Source: 2-02-FULL-48-14 sp964356195 (GTDB lineage Bacteria; Patescibacteriota; Gracilibacteria; UBA1369; 2-02-FULL-48-14). Taken from it: 24,359 bases of DNA. A program made the translations under genes and the position numbers. The stretch spans positions 1 to 24,359 of the forward strand of contig CAYHGP010000017.1 in the NCBI GenBank assembly GCA_964356195.1, written 5' to 3'. This document shows, in pieces, positions 7,125 to 14,800 of this stretch; the stretch's first letter is position 1, and each line of letters opens with the position of its first letter. Below the pieces are notes generated by a model. It did no database searches. It was not told where the DNA came from and saw only the letters and a program-made list of their open reading frames with translations.

Positions 7125-8081
7125 GTGCAAGAAAATTACCCAGCTCCCAAACAACCGGTTCACGAGTCCGTTCTCCTCCAGGAGACTTTGGAACTTATGA
7201 ATCTGAAACCGGGGATGGTGGCGGTAGATTGCACGCTCGGACTCGGAGGACACGCCTCCGAAATCTTGAAAGCCGTCGGTCCAAAAGGACATTTGTATGC
7301 GTTTGATCGAGATGAAAGGAACCTCCAGGTGGCCCGCGAGCGCCTCGAGAAGATCGGGAAGAACTTTACACTTTTCCACGATTCATTTAGCTCTTTGAAA
7401 GATCGGCTCAGGAGGGAAGGGGTATCCATTACGGTGGATGCTATTCTCTTTGATCTTGGACTCTCTTCCCCACATCTTGATGAGGCGGATCGGGGCTTTT
7501 CTTTTCTAAGGGAAGGGCCGCTCGATATGCGCTTTGATCAGACCCGCAGCGAAAGCGGAGGGTCCCCTACAGCGGCAGACCTTCTGAATTCGTTTTCAGA
7601 AGACCAGTTGGCGGATATTTTCTTCTATTTCGGAGAAATTCATTCCAGCCGCAAGCTTGCCCACAGTATCATTCAGCATCGAAAGGACGAACCTTTTCGT
7701 ACAACAACGCAGTTTGCAAAGTTTGCCGCAGAAACTCTGAGTAAGAGTATGCTGCCCCAAATTTTTCAAGCCTTACGCATCGCCGTTAATGAGGAACTCT
7801 TGGCCCTGGAGCTTGGTCTCAATCAAGCGATTGAGCTTTTAGCTCCTCACGGACGCGTCGTTGTTGTCAGTTACCACTCTCTTGAAGATCGCCTTATAAA
7901 GCAGACCTTCAAGCAACTCACATCAGACCTCTGCGATCCGAATGACCCGTATGGAAGCAGAGTCCTAAGATTGAAGAGCCTTTCCCCCCTGACTAAAAAG
8001 CCGATCAAACCCTCCGCCGAGGAGGTGCAACGCAATCCGCGCGCTCGAAGCGCCGTGCTGCGCGCCGCAGAAAAACTTTAG
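7125..8081 (+). CDS. rsmH: 16S rRNA (cytosine-1402-N4)-methyltransferase
   Basis: A 318-aa SAM-dependent methyltransferase (formerly MraW) that modifies C1402 of 16S rRNA in the decoding centre. Motifs in order are PVHESVLLQET (N-terminal signature), the SAM-binding VDCTLGLGGHASEIL (34-48), FDRDERNL, AILFDLGLSSPHLDEADRGF, PLDMRFDQ, GRVVVVSYHSLEDRLIKQ and the C-terminal NPRARSAVLRA. All are intact and the length is normal. The GTG at 7125 is chosen because both candidate promoters lie downstream of, or overlap, the earlier GTG at 7068, and 12 residues before HESVL match the family. An FtsL-like gene follows 28 bp downstream, reproducing the start of the classical dcw cluster; the rest of that cluster is elsewhere (mraY at 18.9 kb). 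Confidence 0.95.
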   Translation: MQENYPAPKQPVHESVLLQETLELMNLKPGMVAVDCTLGLGGHASEILKAVGPKGHLYAFDRDERNLQVARERLEKIGKNFTLFHDSFSSLKDRLRREGVSITVDAILFDLGLSSPHLDEADRGFSFLREGPLDMRFDQTRSESGGSPTAADLLNSFSEDQLADIFFYFGEIHSSRKLAHSIIQHRKDEPFRTTTQFAKFAAETLSKSMLPQIFQALRIAVNEELLALELGLNQAIELLAPHGRVVVVSYHSLEDRLIKQTFKQLTSDLCDPNDPYGSRVLRLKSLSPLTKKPIKPSAEEVQRNPRARSAVLRAAEKL

Positions 8082-8109
8082 TCTTTCTAACCTGAACGAA
8101 CAAACCGCC

Positions 8110-8439
8110 ATGTCCAACTTTTACGCCACTCTTCGCTCTCTTTTCCTTCGCAATGAACGCGTCAGCAGTCTTTCACTGGGTGGAATCATGCTTCTGTCTA
8201 CGGTGATCATGGGCATTATTTCCCTCGCGTCGCTGAATGATAAAGCCATGAAAGGTTATATGCTCAACAAGCTCGAAACGGAACGTCAGGAATTGGTGAC
8301 CGACGGGGAAGTGACCGATATGCTCACGCTTCGTGCCCGTTCTATGAGTGCGGTAGAAGAGAGCGTCAATGGGATGGTGAAGCCGAATCGAGAAGATATT
8401 GTCTACGTGATGCCAATGACCGTGGCGATGCAGAACTAA
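8110..8439 (+). CDS. Putative FtsL-like division protein
   Basis: A 109-aa protein with a short basic cytoplasmic N-terminus (1-20), one membrane segment at about 22-41 (SLGGIMLLSTVIMGIISLAS) and an extracellular helical stretch (about 42-85, KGYMLNKLETERQELV) that could form a coiled coil. This size, topology and position directly after rsmH are those of FtsL, a divisome protein that partners FtsB and FtsQ. FtsL proteins have little sequence conservation, so the call depends on context and architecture. No penicillin-binding ftsI follows, unlike the standard order. A strong hairpin ends the transcript about 50 bp downstream. It could instead be an unrelated bitopic protein. Confidence 0.55.
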   Translation: MSNFYATLRSLFLRNERVSSLSLGGIMLLSTVIMGIISLASLNDKAMKGYMLNKLETERQELVTDGEVTDMLTLRARSMSAVEESVNGMVKPNREDIVYVMPMTVAMQN

Positions 8440-8486
8440 GTGTTATGAGTTACCAATGGAACCTCAATAGGGGTTAAGGGGAAATC

Positions 8487-8518
8487 ACATAAAATCCTTC
8501 GTAAGAGGGGTTTTATGT
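8487..8518 (+). terminator. Perfect 14-bp hairpin with GTAA tetraloop
   Basis: Positions 8487-8500 pair without interruption with 8505-8518 (11 Watson-Crick and 3 G-T pairs as RNA), closing a GTAA loop that fits the GNRA type. The 3' arm contains GGGGTTTT. It lies after the rsmH/FtsL-like pair and just before a consensus promoter at 8522, which suits a terminator insulating the two units. The AT-rich base would make it usable from either direction. Confidence 0.6.
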
Positions 8519-8521
8519 ATG

Positions 8522-8550
8522 TTGACAGAATTTGGTAATCCTGACATATT
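8522..8550 (+). promoter_or_regulatory. Promoter of the calpain-like gene
   Basis: A perfect -35 TTGACA (8522-8527) and a -10 CATATT (8545-8550) are separated by 17 bases. The predicted start near 8557 is downstream of the first in-frame ATG (8519), so translation must begin at the ATG at 8573. Confidence 0.7.
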
Positions 8551-8572
8551 AGGCTCTTCTTTTTGTCTGCTT

Positions 8573-9766
8573 ATGCGTAATGAACTTGCTCAAACCTTCG
8601 GCTGGACTCCTGATGAGTTTCGCGAGTTTTGCGTGGACCAGGTTTTGGATGGAAATAAAGAGGGCTTACAGGCTCAACGTGAGGCAACTGCGTCCGAGTT
8701 GCGATTGCTTCTTGAAAGAGAAAAAGATCTTATTCGATTCCCGGCTCCTTTTATTGGGAGTCTCCCGGAAGGCGGAGCTTTCCAGGAGGGAGGTTCCTTC
8801 CGCGAACAGCTCGTTCAAATTGTTCTGGATACTTCCACTCCTCCCGAGGCTAAACAGGGAAAAGTAGCTCAGCTTGTTTCTCAAGTGAGAGCGCTTCTGG
8901 AGGGACAAATTAAGGATATAGACACCGTTTTAAAAGCTTCGCGTGGTTTTAGAGGAGCCAATCAGGATCATTTGCTTAAGACCTTGAAGCCTGAGCACTT
9001 TTTGGATGACCCCTCTGACTATGAGCAGAGGCGCGTACTTTACCCACAAGGTCTTCAGCTCAGTGAAGCTCCTTTCGTGGTAGAGGGTCAGTCCTTGCTT
9101 TCCCCTCAGTTGCAGGCTTTGAAAGGGAATCCGGATGCGCGACGTCGTTTAAGAACCTTGTTTACTGAAAAAATAGAAGGAGACGGGTGGATTATTGAAC
9201 CTCCTAAACATTCTCAGGTTGAGGTGACGGATGAAGATCGAATTGCTGTTTTTGGGAGAGATAACATTGCAGATCTGGGAGACCAATTGCTTGTGACCGC
9301 TTACTTGGCTCGAAATTGGGGTGGTTACGATGTGGCGGAGGTTCTGTGCGGAATGCAGACCGAGTCCCGTGCGACCCATGAAGTAGATTTGACCGAAGCT
9401 GCGCGAAATCGCGACGTTGTTTGCGCGGCTACTTTTAAGAACTGTGCTTTAAGGGAGAAGAGGGGAGACATTGTAGCTGAACTACCTGAAGATTTTGAAA
9501 AAGAGGCGTTCAGAACAGCCGTTGATCGTGGAGATGATAGAAGCTCTCACTCTTATCCTGCACGCGATGTTACAGGTCATCCACGAGATCTTAAGACCGG
9601 TCAGGTCTACACTGTGCAGTCCATCAGTCCCGGTTTGAAGCAGGTGACTCTTGTTCGGCATACGAATCCTGACATGGCTCCTATTCGCCTTTCTTTTGCT
9701 ACATTTGCAGATCGTTTTGAACAGGTTTCCATTTCTAAGGCCTGGGTTAATCCCACGCGCCCTTGA
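8573..9766 (+). CDS. Calpain-fold (C2-like) protein lacking catalytic Cys and His, function unknown
   Basis: A 397-aa protein without signal peptide or membrane segment. Residues 1-215 are helical and unrecognised. From about 215 onward the layout resembles peptidase family C2. EDRIAVFGRDNIADLGDQLLVTAYLARN (split here across 222-249) matches the block around the calpain LGDCWFLAALAYLA motif, but the nucleophile position is Gln (Q238). LKTGQVYTVQSIS (340-352) matches the GHAYTV block, with Gln (Q344) in place of His. TLVRHTNPD (359-367) may keep the Asn of the NPW motif. LSFATFADRFEQVSI (373-387) matches the calpain ending in which an acidic/aromatic helix precedes a final strand. If the alignment is right, this is a pseudo-protease used for binding. 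The start at 8573 is set by the promoter. The gene shares its direction with the next unknown gene. The family assignment is my motif reading only. Confidence 0.5.
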   Translation: MRNELAQTFGWTPDEFREFCVDQVLDGNKEGLQAQREATASELRLLLEREKDLIRFPAPFIGSLPEGGAFQEGGSFREQLVQIVLDTSTPPEAKQGKVAQLVSQVRALLEGQIKDIDTVLKASRGFRGANQDHLLKTLKPEHFLDDPSDYEQRRVLYPQGLQLSEAPFVVEGQSLLSPQLQALKGNPDARRRLRTLFTEKIEGDGWIIEPPKHSQVEVTDEDRIAVFGRDNIADLGDQLLVTAYLARNWGGYDVAEVLCGMQTESRATHEVDLTEAARNRDVVCAATFKNCALREKRGDIVAELPEDFEKEAFRTAVDRGDDRSSHSYPARDVTGHPRDLKTGQVYTVQSISPGLKQVTLVRHTNPDMAPIRLSFATFADRFEQVSISKAWVNPTRP

Positions 9767-9790
9767 CAAATAGTATTAATTAGTTATAAT
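9763..9790 (+). promoter_or_regulatory. Near-consensus promoter of the 772-aa gene
   Basis: TTGACA (9763-9768), overlapping the stop codon of the previous gene, and TATAAT (9785-9790) are separated by 16 bases. Both hexamers are perfect. Transcription should start near 9797, giving a leader of about 26 nt with no Shine-Dalgarno sequence. Expect high expression. Confidence 0.85.
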
Positions 9791-9822
9791 CAGAACTCTT
9801 TTAAATTTTACACCCCGTCTCT

Positions 9823-12141
9823 ATGTCTACGCCAAGCGCTCCTAGTTCCGGTCCTCGAGGTCCCCGCTCTGCTACTGATGTGGCTGAGGTTTTGCTTCCG
9901 TTCAATAGAAATGACGTGACGCGAGCTTTGGCTCCATTCGCTCGGGCTATTATGGAGCTTAGCACTAAGGAGGCTGCTGTTTTTGATGATGCCATTGTCC
10001 AGCCTTATGTGGATGAGAAGACTCTTATTGATGCACGAGTGAAAAGATCCAAACCTGTCGAACCGGAATTACAGGCACGTTTTGAGCTCGCAAGATTGAC
10101 TCGTGACTGTGTTGTTGATGCATTTATCGGAGAGCTTGGAGGAGTAGAAAAGGATTTAAAGGAGGTCGTAGGATCTATTTTGCAGGGTCAAGTGGACGGT
10201 ATTTTGACTGCTTCGGGCCTCATGATAACCGGAGACTTGCGTGAAACTATTCTTCGTCTTCCTGAATATGCGGAAGCTGCGCGAGTGCTTCGAGATTCCA
10301 TTACAGGTTATGGTGATCAACGTGTGAAAAATACCAGAGAACGTTTGGATGCGGCTTGTGGAGATATGGAAGAGGAACCTGCCACTGTTGATTTTGGAAA
10401 AGCCTGGGATGATTTGAAAAAAGCTTTTGTTGAGCAGGCCGGCACAGTTCACGCTTTGGCCAAAGCTCGGATTTCTGAGAAAATTTCCGTAGATGAGACC
10501 GCGAGCTATGAAGAGGCTGAACGTGTGGAAGCAGAACGTGTGGAAGGTGAACGTTTGGAGTCAGAGCGTGCGGAAGTAGAAGCTCGAGAACGAAACCTGG
10601 TGACGGCCCTGAATACGACCCTTCTCGAGGCTGTGGCTGAGTTCTATGTAGATTCCATTCAGAGTGAAGCCGGACGAAGACTGGATGGTAGTGATCTTGG
10701 CTCAATAAAAAAGGGAGACTCTGAAACTCTTTTCTTTGAAGCTGCTTCGGTTCTTTTTGAGTCCAGAACGGGAAGAAATTATCATGCGAGTTATGACTCA
10801 ACGACAATTTTCAACAAAGAGGTTCCTGCTGACGCACTGGCCAAGCAAGCGGCGGAAAAGGCTGTTGAAGCTCTTGTGGCGGTGACTCAGTTGGAAAGAC
10901 ATGACCCTTCGTTGCCTGTGCCTTCTCCTGAACAAAGAGCTGCAAAAGGCTTGTTTCATGTTCGTCGAACTGAAGCGCTTCGAATTTACCGACAAGCACT
11001 TTTACAAAGAACGTCAAATGGTCTTGGCTCTTCATTGGACGCTCTCGAAGATGCGAAACTTCAAGCCCTGCTCACCGAGGCCGTGACGGCGACCGAAGGA
11101 TCGGATTTGGGGAATGGTACGGAAGTCGAGGTCTATGCAGACTTGGTGAGAGCCATCGTCGCTTCTGTTGGAGGGACCGGCGTTGGTCCGGATATGACAA
11201 GATCTTTGGGGACGATCTCTCAACTTATCGGTCAGATTGGTCCTAAACTAGCCGGGTTACGGGGGGAAGTTCGAGAGGATAATGAGAACGCGCGTGCTGA
11301 AATTATTAATGGTCTTGTTGATGCTGTGCTTCGAGTGAACTCCTTAGCTGCTCTTGACCCTCGACATTCCGGAACTTCCGGAACAGGTACACCTATTGAC
11401 GTAGATGCGTTGGCTCAAAAAATTATTGCTGCGATGCCTGCAAATAGTGGAATTGACGTAGATGCTTTGACTGCCGCTGTTAGCGCGCAAGTTGGGGCTC
11501 AGAATAGTCCTGATGCCAGTGCGAGAGCTATCTTGGCTCAACTGAAAGAAGCGGGGGTTGTGGTAGAGCCTAAAAAGCCAGGGTTAGCAGGCCGATTGCT
11601 TCGTGGTGCGCTTGTTGCGGGAGGTCTTGCAACTGCTTGGGCTGCGGGTGATAAATTTGATCTGCCCGATATGCCTGAAGTGACTTGGCCAAGTTCTACC
11701 AGTTCCTCTTCGGGTGAAGTTGTGGCTCCTGTAGACGTGCCTGCTGCTCCTGAAGCGCCTGCTCCTGCTGAAGTTGCTGTTGCTCCTGTAGCTCCCGTAG
11801 TACAATCGACGTCGGCTTGGGTGAAGATTTCGGATAATGCCTATGCGGATGATAATACATGGTATGAGGCTGTAAAAGCGGCTACAGGGGTTGCTTCTCC
11901 TGAAGGTGCCTTCGCGGTTCATTGTAAAGATGGAGTAAATGGCAAAACCTCAGATATGGGTGTTGTTGCATTTCATTATAGAGCAAAAGAAGGATTTCCG
12001 ATTGGTGCCGATAAATGGGATACTAAAGGGGCTGATCTCAAGGGTTATGAGCCATTTCCGCTCAATGTCACTGACTTGTGTGCAAAAGAAAGAAACGGAA
12101 GTTTTGGCACGGTGTTGAGTGCTGATCCTATTGGTGGGTGA
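9823..12141 (+). CDS. Long helical protein with one C-terminal-proximal membrane segment, function unknown
   Basis: A 772-aa protein of no family I recognise. Residues 1-580 are largely helical and Ala/Glu-rich. A short charged repeat at about 229-257 (EAERVEAERVEGERLESERA) probably forms a coiled coil. An internal duplication at 525-558 contains two IDVDAL units. Residues about 589-608 (AGRLLRGALVAGGLATAWAA) form the only membrane-like segment. It is followed by a Ser-rich then Pro/Ala-rich linker (622-660) typical of wall-spanning or surface regions. A C-terminal domain (664-772) has two Cys (701, 753). The topology would put about 580 residues in the cytoplasm and about 160 outside. There is no signal peptide. 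It has a near-consensus promoter and follows the calpain-like gene, so the two may be functionally linked. Confidence 0.75.
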   Translation: MSTPSAPSSGPRGPRSATDVAEVLLPFNRNDVTRALAPFARAIMELSTKEAAVFDDAIVQPYVDEKTLIDARVKRSKPVEPELQARFELARLTRDCVVDAFIGELGGVEKDLKEVVGSILQGQVDGILTASGLMITGDLRETILRLPEYAEAARVLRDSITGYGDQRVKNTRERLDAACGDMEEEPATVDFGKAWDDLKKAFVEQAGTVHALAKARISEKISVDETASYEEAERVEAERVEGERLESERAEVEARERNLVTALNTTLLEAVAEFYVDSIQSEAGRRLDGSDLGSIKKGDSETLFFEAASVLFESRTGRNYHASYDSTTIFNKEVPADALAKQAAEKAVEALVAVTQLERHDPSLPVPSPEQRAAKGLFHVRRTEALRIYRQALLQRTSNGLGSSLDALEDAKLQALLTEAVTATEGSDLGNGTEVEVYADLVRAIVASVGGTGVGPDMTRSLGTISQLIGQIGPKLAGLRGEVREDNENARAEIINGLVDAVLRVNSLAALDPRHSGTSGTGTPIDVDALAQKIIAAMPANSGIDVDALTAAVSAQVGAQNSPDASARAILAQLKEAGVVVEPKKPGLAGRLLRGALVAGGLATAWAAGDKFDLPDMPEVTWPSSTSSSSGEVVAPVDVPAAPEAPAPAEVAVAPVAPVVQSTSAWVKISDNAYADDNTWYEAVKAATGVASPEGAFAVHCKDGVNGKTSDMGVVAFHYRAKEGFPIGADKWDTKGADLKGYEPFPLNVTDLCAKERNGSFGTVLSADPIGG

Positions 12142-12149
12142 TGCTCGCG

Positions 12150-12178
12150 TTGTTTTTTCGGGGATCCGTTGATATAGT
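12150..12178 (+). promoter_or_regulatory. Promoter of the aldolase operon
   Basis: TTGTTT (12150-12155) and TATAGT (12173-12178) are spaced by 17 bases. The start near 12185 lies after a potential upstream TTG start (12179) and supports the ATG at 12203. Confidence 0.7.
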
Positions 12179-12202
12179 TTGGTCCGATTAATCCCAGGAT
12201 TT

Positions 12203-13225
12203 ATGGACCTCGCTCTATTAAAACAAACGGCTCAGGCTATGGTGGCTTCGGGTAAAGGGATCTTGGCCATTGATGAAAGCCACTCCACTTGCAAGAAACG
12301 TTTTGAAGCTCTGGGCGTGGATTGTACCGAAGAGACTCGTCGCGAGTATCGTGAGCTTTTGGTGACTGCGCCTTGGTTGGATCATGCGGTGAGCGGTCTT
12401 ATTATGTTTGATGAAACCCTGCGTCAAAGCACTGCGGACGGACGTCGATTTGTGGATGTCCTCAAAGGAAAAGAAATGCTTGCGGGCATTAAAGTGGACA
12501 TGGGGACGAAGGAATTGGCTCTGCATCCGAGCGAGATGGTTACGGACGGACTGGATGGATTACGGGAACGATTGGCGGAGTACAAAAGTTTGGGTGCCTC
12601 TTTTGCGAAGTGGCGGGCCGTGATTAATATTTCCGATGTTCTGCCTTCCGCGGCTTGTGTGAAGGCGAATGCACACGCCTTGGCACGTTATGCGGCGCTT
12701 TGTCAGGAAGTCGATATTGTACCAATGGTGGAACCTGAAATGATTATGGAGGGTTCACACACAATAGAACGTTGTTACGCCGTGACGGCGCAGGTTTTGC
12801 AGACTTTGTTCGCGGAGTTGGCGGAGCAGGGCGTGGCGTTTGAAGGAACGATTTTGAAAGTCAGCATGGTGTTGGCGGGGAAGGATGCGGCTGTGCAGTC
12901 GTCTGAACATGAGGTTGCGGCGCAGACCGTGAAATGTTTGAAGGAAAATGTTCCTGCGAATGTTGCCGGAGTTGTGTTTTTGTCCGGGGGACAGAGTGAT
13001 GAAAAATCCACGGTGCATTTGAATTTGATGCATCAGTTGGGTGAGACTTTGCCTTGGCCCTTGAGTTTTTCTTACGGTCGCGGAATTCAGCAAGCGGCCT
13101 TGAAAGCGTGGGCTGCGAATCGTGGACAAGTAGCGGAAGCGCAAAAACTTTTAGTGCATCGAGCGAACATGAACGGTCTTGCCGCGCAGGGACAGTATAC
13201 GGCTGAAATGGAAGCTTCTCTTTAA
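12203..13225 (+). CDS. Class I fructose-bisphosphate aldolase
   Basis: A 340-aa cytoplasmic Schiff-base aldolase of the eukaryote-like class I family, cleaving or forming fructose-1,6-bisphosphate. Visible signatures are GKGILAIDES (17-26, with the conserved Asp24), GIKVDMG (Lys97), SFAKWRAVI (Lys136), PMVEPEM (VEPE 176-179), the Schiff-base lysine block EGTILKVSMV (Lys219), SGGQSDEKSTVHLN and LSFSYGRGIQ. The usual Pro after that lysine (KPNMV) is Val-Ser here, a small deviation. The length is close to normal (about 340-360). The ATG at 12203 is preferred over an upstream TTG because of the promoter position and because MDLALLKQTAQAMV resembles known N-termini. Fructose-1,6-bisphosphatase follows after 9 bp, so together they form the hexose-phosphate branch of gluconeogenesis. 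Confidence 0.95.
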   Translation: MDLALLKQTAQAMVASGKGILAIDESHSTCKKRFEALGVDCTEETRREYRELLVTAPWLDHAVSGLIMFDETLRQSTADGRRFVDVLKGKEMLAGIKVDMGTKELALHPSEMVTDGLDGLRERLAEYKSLGASFAKWRAVINISDVLPSAACVKANAHALARYAALCQEVDIVPMVEPEMIMEGSHTIERCYAVTAQVLQTLFAELAEQGVAFEGTILKVSMVLAGKDAAVQSSEHEVAAQTVKCLKENVPANVAGVVFLSGGQSDEKSTVHLNLMHQLGETLPWPLSFSYGRGIQQAALKAWAANRGQVAEAQKLLVHRANMNGLAAQGQYTAEMEASL

Positions 13226-13234
13226 CCTTCTTTT

Positions 13235-14128
13235 ATGCTTTACGACTTTCTTACAAAACATGGTGCCAGCGAAGAACTTGCCGAGCTTATTGTGGAGTTG
13301 GGACGTGCGATTGAAGAAATTTCCGGTTCGATTATTGGAGCAAGTACGAAGAAAGCCGGCAGCAAAAATGTGTATGGCGAAGAGCAAATTGCCATGGATG
13401 TTGAGTCCAACAATATCATCGTTCGCTACGTGGGAACGAACCCTTATGTTGCTAGCTTTTGTAGTGAAGAGCTCGATGGAATGCAGAAGGCCAGCGAAGC
13501 CGGCCTGTTCAGCGTATTTTTTGATCCTCTCGACGGTTCCAGTTTGTTTGATGTGAATTTTTCCGTGGGTACGATTATTGGAATTTATGAAGGTGCCGAT
13601 GTTATGGGGCGAACCCCGCGCGAACAAGTGGCCGCGCTTTATGCCGTGTATGGTCCTCGTACCACGATGGTGGTTTCCGTGGGGAACGGTGTGCATGAAT
13701 TTTTGCTCACGGCAGAAGGTTGGGTTGTGGTTACGGAACGCATGGAACTTCATGGCGAGAAAAAATATTTCGCACCCGGAAATTTACGCGCGACCAAAGA
13801 ACGCGAAGATTATTTCAAGCTCGTTTCCTATTATATTAAAGAACAATACACGTTGCGTTACAGCGGTGGCATGGTGCCGGACATCAATCATATTTTGAAA
13901 AAAGGAAGCGGGATTTTTATGTATCCCGGAATGCCCGGTGCGCCGACCGGCAAGTTACGTTTGCTTTATGAATGCGGCCCCATGGCTTATTTGATGGAAC
14001 AAGCGGGAGGCGGTAGTAGCAATGGGGAGCGGTCTATTTTGGATGTGGAAATTCGTGGACTCACTCAAACTTCTCCGATTTACATCGGTGTGAAAGAAGA
14101 AGTGAAAAGGGCGGAGGAGGCTTTGTAA
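13235..14128 (+). CDS. fbp: Fructose-1,6-bisphosphatase, class I
   Basis: A 297-aa cytoplasmic phosphatase that hydrolyses fructose-1,6-bisphosphate to fructose-6-phosphate, the committed step of gluconeogenesis. It belongs to the metal-dependent inositol-phosphatase superfamily. SEELD (77-81) and FFDPLDGSSLFDVNFSVGT (95-113) carry the metal ligands. RYSGGMVPDINHIL matches the phosphate/substrate loop. GKLRLLYECGPMAYLMEQAGG is the family's C-terminal signature. It is shorter than the enteric enzyme (about 330), mainly through a reduced N-terminus, so AMP regulation of the classical type is doubtful. The start ATG lies 9 bp after the aldolase stop, with no Shine-Dalgarno sequence. The genes are almost certainly co-transcribed. 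Confidence 0.94.
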   Translation: MLYDFLTKHGASEELAELIVELGRAIEEISGSIIGASTKKAGSKNVYGEEQIAMDVESNNIIVRYVGTNPYVASFCSEELDGMQKASEAGLFSVFFDPLDGSSLFDVNFSVGTIIGIYEGADVMGRTPREQVAALYAVYGPRTTMVVSVGNGVHEFLLTAEGWVVVTERMELHGEKKYFAPGNLRATKEREDYFKLVSYYIKEQYTLRYSGGMVPDINHILKKGSGIFMYPGMPGAPTGKLRLLYECGPMAYLMEQAGGGSSNGERSILDVEIRGLTQTSPIYIGVKEEVKRAEEAL

Positions 14129-14137
14129 TTTTTTATT

Positions 14138-14800
14138 ATGAGTCAGCACGAGGTCTTGAAAGAAAACTATTTGACGGCTCAAAATCATCCGGAAAAAATA
14201 AAAAGTTGGATGGAAGAGCTGCAGGTTTTCTCGAAACATTGGAAGCCGTGGAATTCTGAAGATTGCGCTCTTTTGGTCATTGATATGCAGCGCTATTTTT
14301 TGGATACAAACTCTCATGCTTTTGTTCCGGTGGCTTCTTTTGTTCAAGAAAAAATCGGAAGTGTTCTTGAAAATTTTCGTCAAAAAAACCTTCCGGTATT
14401 TTTTACGTATTTCGCAACGGCTCTGGGCGAAAAAGATCCCGTTGAAAATTGGTGGGAAGGAAGCGTGAAAGAGGGAAGTGGTGGAGCGGAGCTTTCTATT
14501 AAAACCATGGAGTGGGAGCCGGTAATTCGCAAGCGTGCCTATAGCGCATTTTATGACACTGACTTGGAGGAAATGCTGAAAAATAAAGGCGTCAAAAAAC
14601 TTTTGATTACCGGAGTGCTCAGCAATCTTTGTTGTGAAAGTACGGTGCGTGATGCCTTCGATCGTGGATTTGAAGTGTACTTTTTGGTGGATGGGATGGC
14701 GGCTTATAACGAAGCGATGCATCGAGCGACTTTGCAGAATCTTTCGTACGGATTTTCAAGCCCGCTCTGCGCGCAAAATATTTTGGATTATGATTTATGA
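14138..14800 (+). CDS. Isochorismatase-fold cysteine hydrolase
   Basis: A 220-aa protein of the isochorismatase/nicotinamidase superfamily. The triad is visible: Asp49 in ALLVIDMQRYF, Lys132 in IRKRAYSAF and Cys165 in ITGVLSNLCCEST, followed by the conserved VRDAFDRGFEVYFLVDGMA. A helical N-terminal extension of about 40 residues precedes the core. Members hydrolyse isochorismate, nicotinamide, N-carbamoyl compounds and similar amides; the substrate here cannot be told from sequence alone. It begins 9 bp after fbp, and its last 11 bp overlap the start of the flavoprotein gene, so translation is likely coupled. Being in the aldolase/FBPase run does not obviously define its substrate. Nicotinamidase or a detoxifying hydrolase are options. 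Confidence 0.85.
   Translation: MSQHEVLKENYLTAQNHPEKIKSWMEELQVFSKHWKPWNSEDCALLVIDMQRYFLDTNSHAFVPVASFVQEKIGSVLENFRQKNLPVFFTYFATALGEKDPVENWWEGSVKEGSGGAELSIKTMEWEPVIRKRAYSAFYDTDLEEMLKNKGVKKLLITGVLSNLCCESTVRDAFDRGFEVYFLVDGMAAYNEAMHRATLQNLSYGFSSPLCAQNILDYDL

Noticed and set aside
8519..8572. First in-frame ATG of the calpain-like gene
   Set aside because: A TTGACA-17-CATATT promoter lies inside this stretch, so the mRNA starts after it. The ATG at 8573 is used instead.
14634..14789. Extended N-terminus of the thioredoxin reductase-like protein (52 extra residues)
   Set aside because: It would overlap the isochorismatase-fold gene deeply and adds Arg/Trp-rich sequence unlike the family. The FAD motif begins right after the ATG at 14790.
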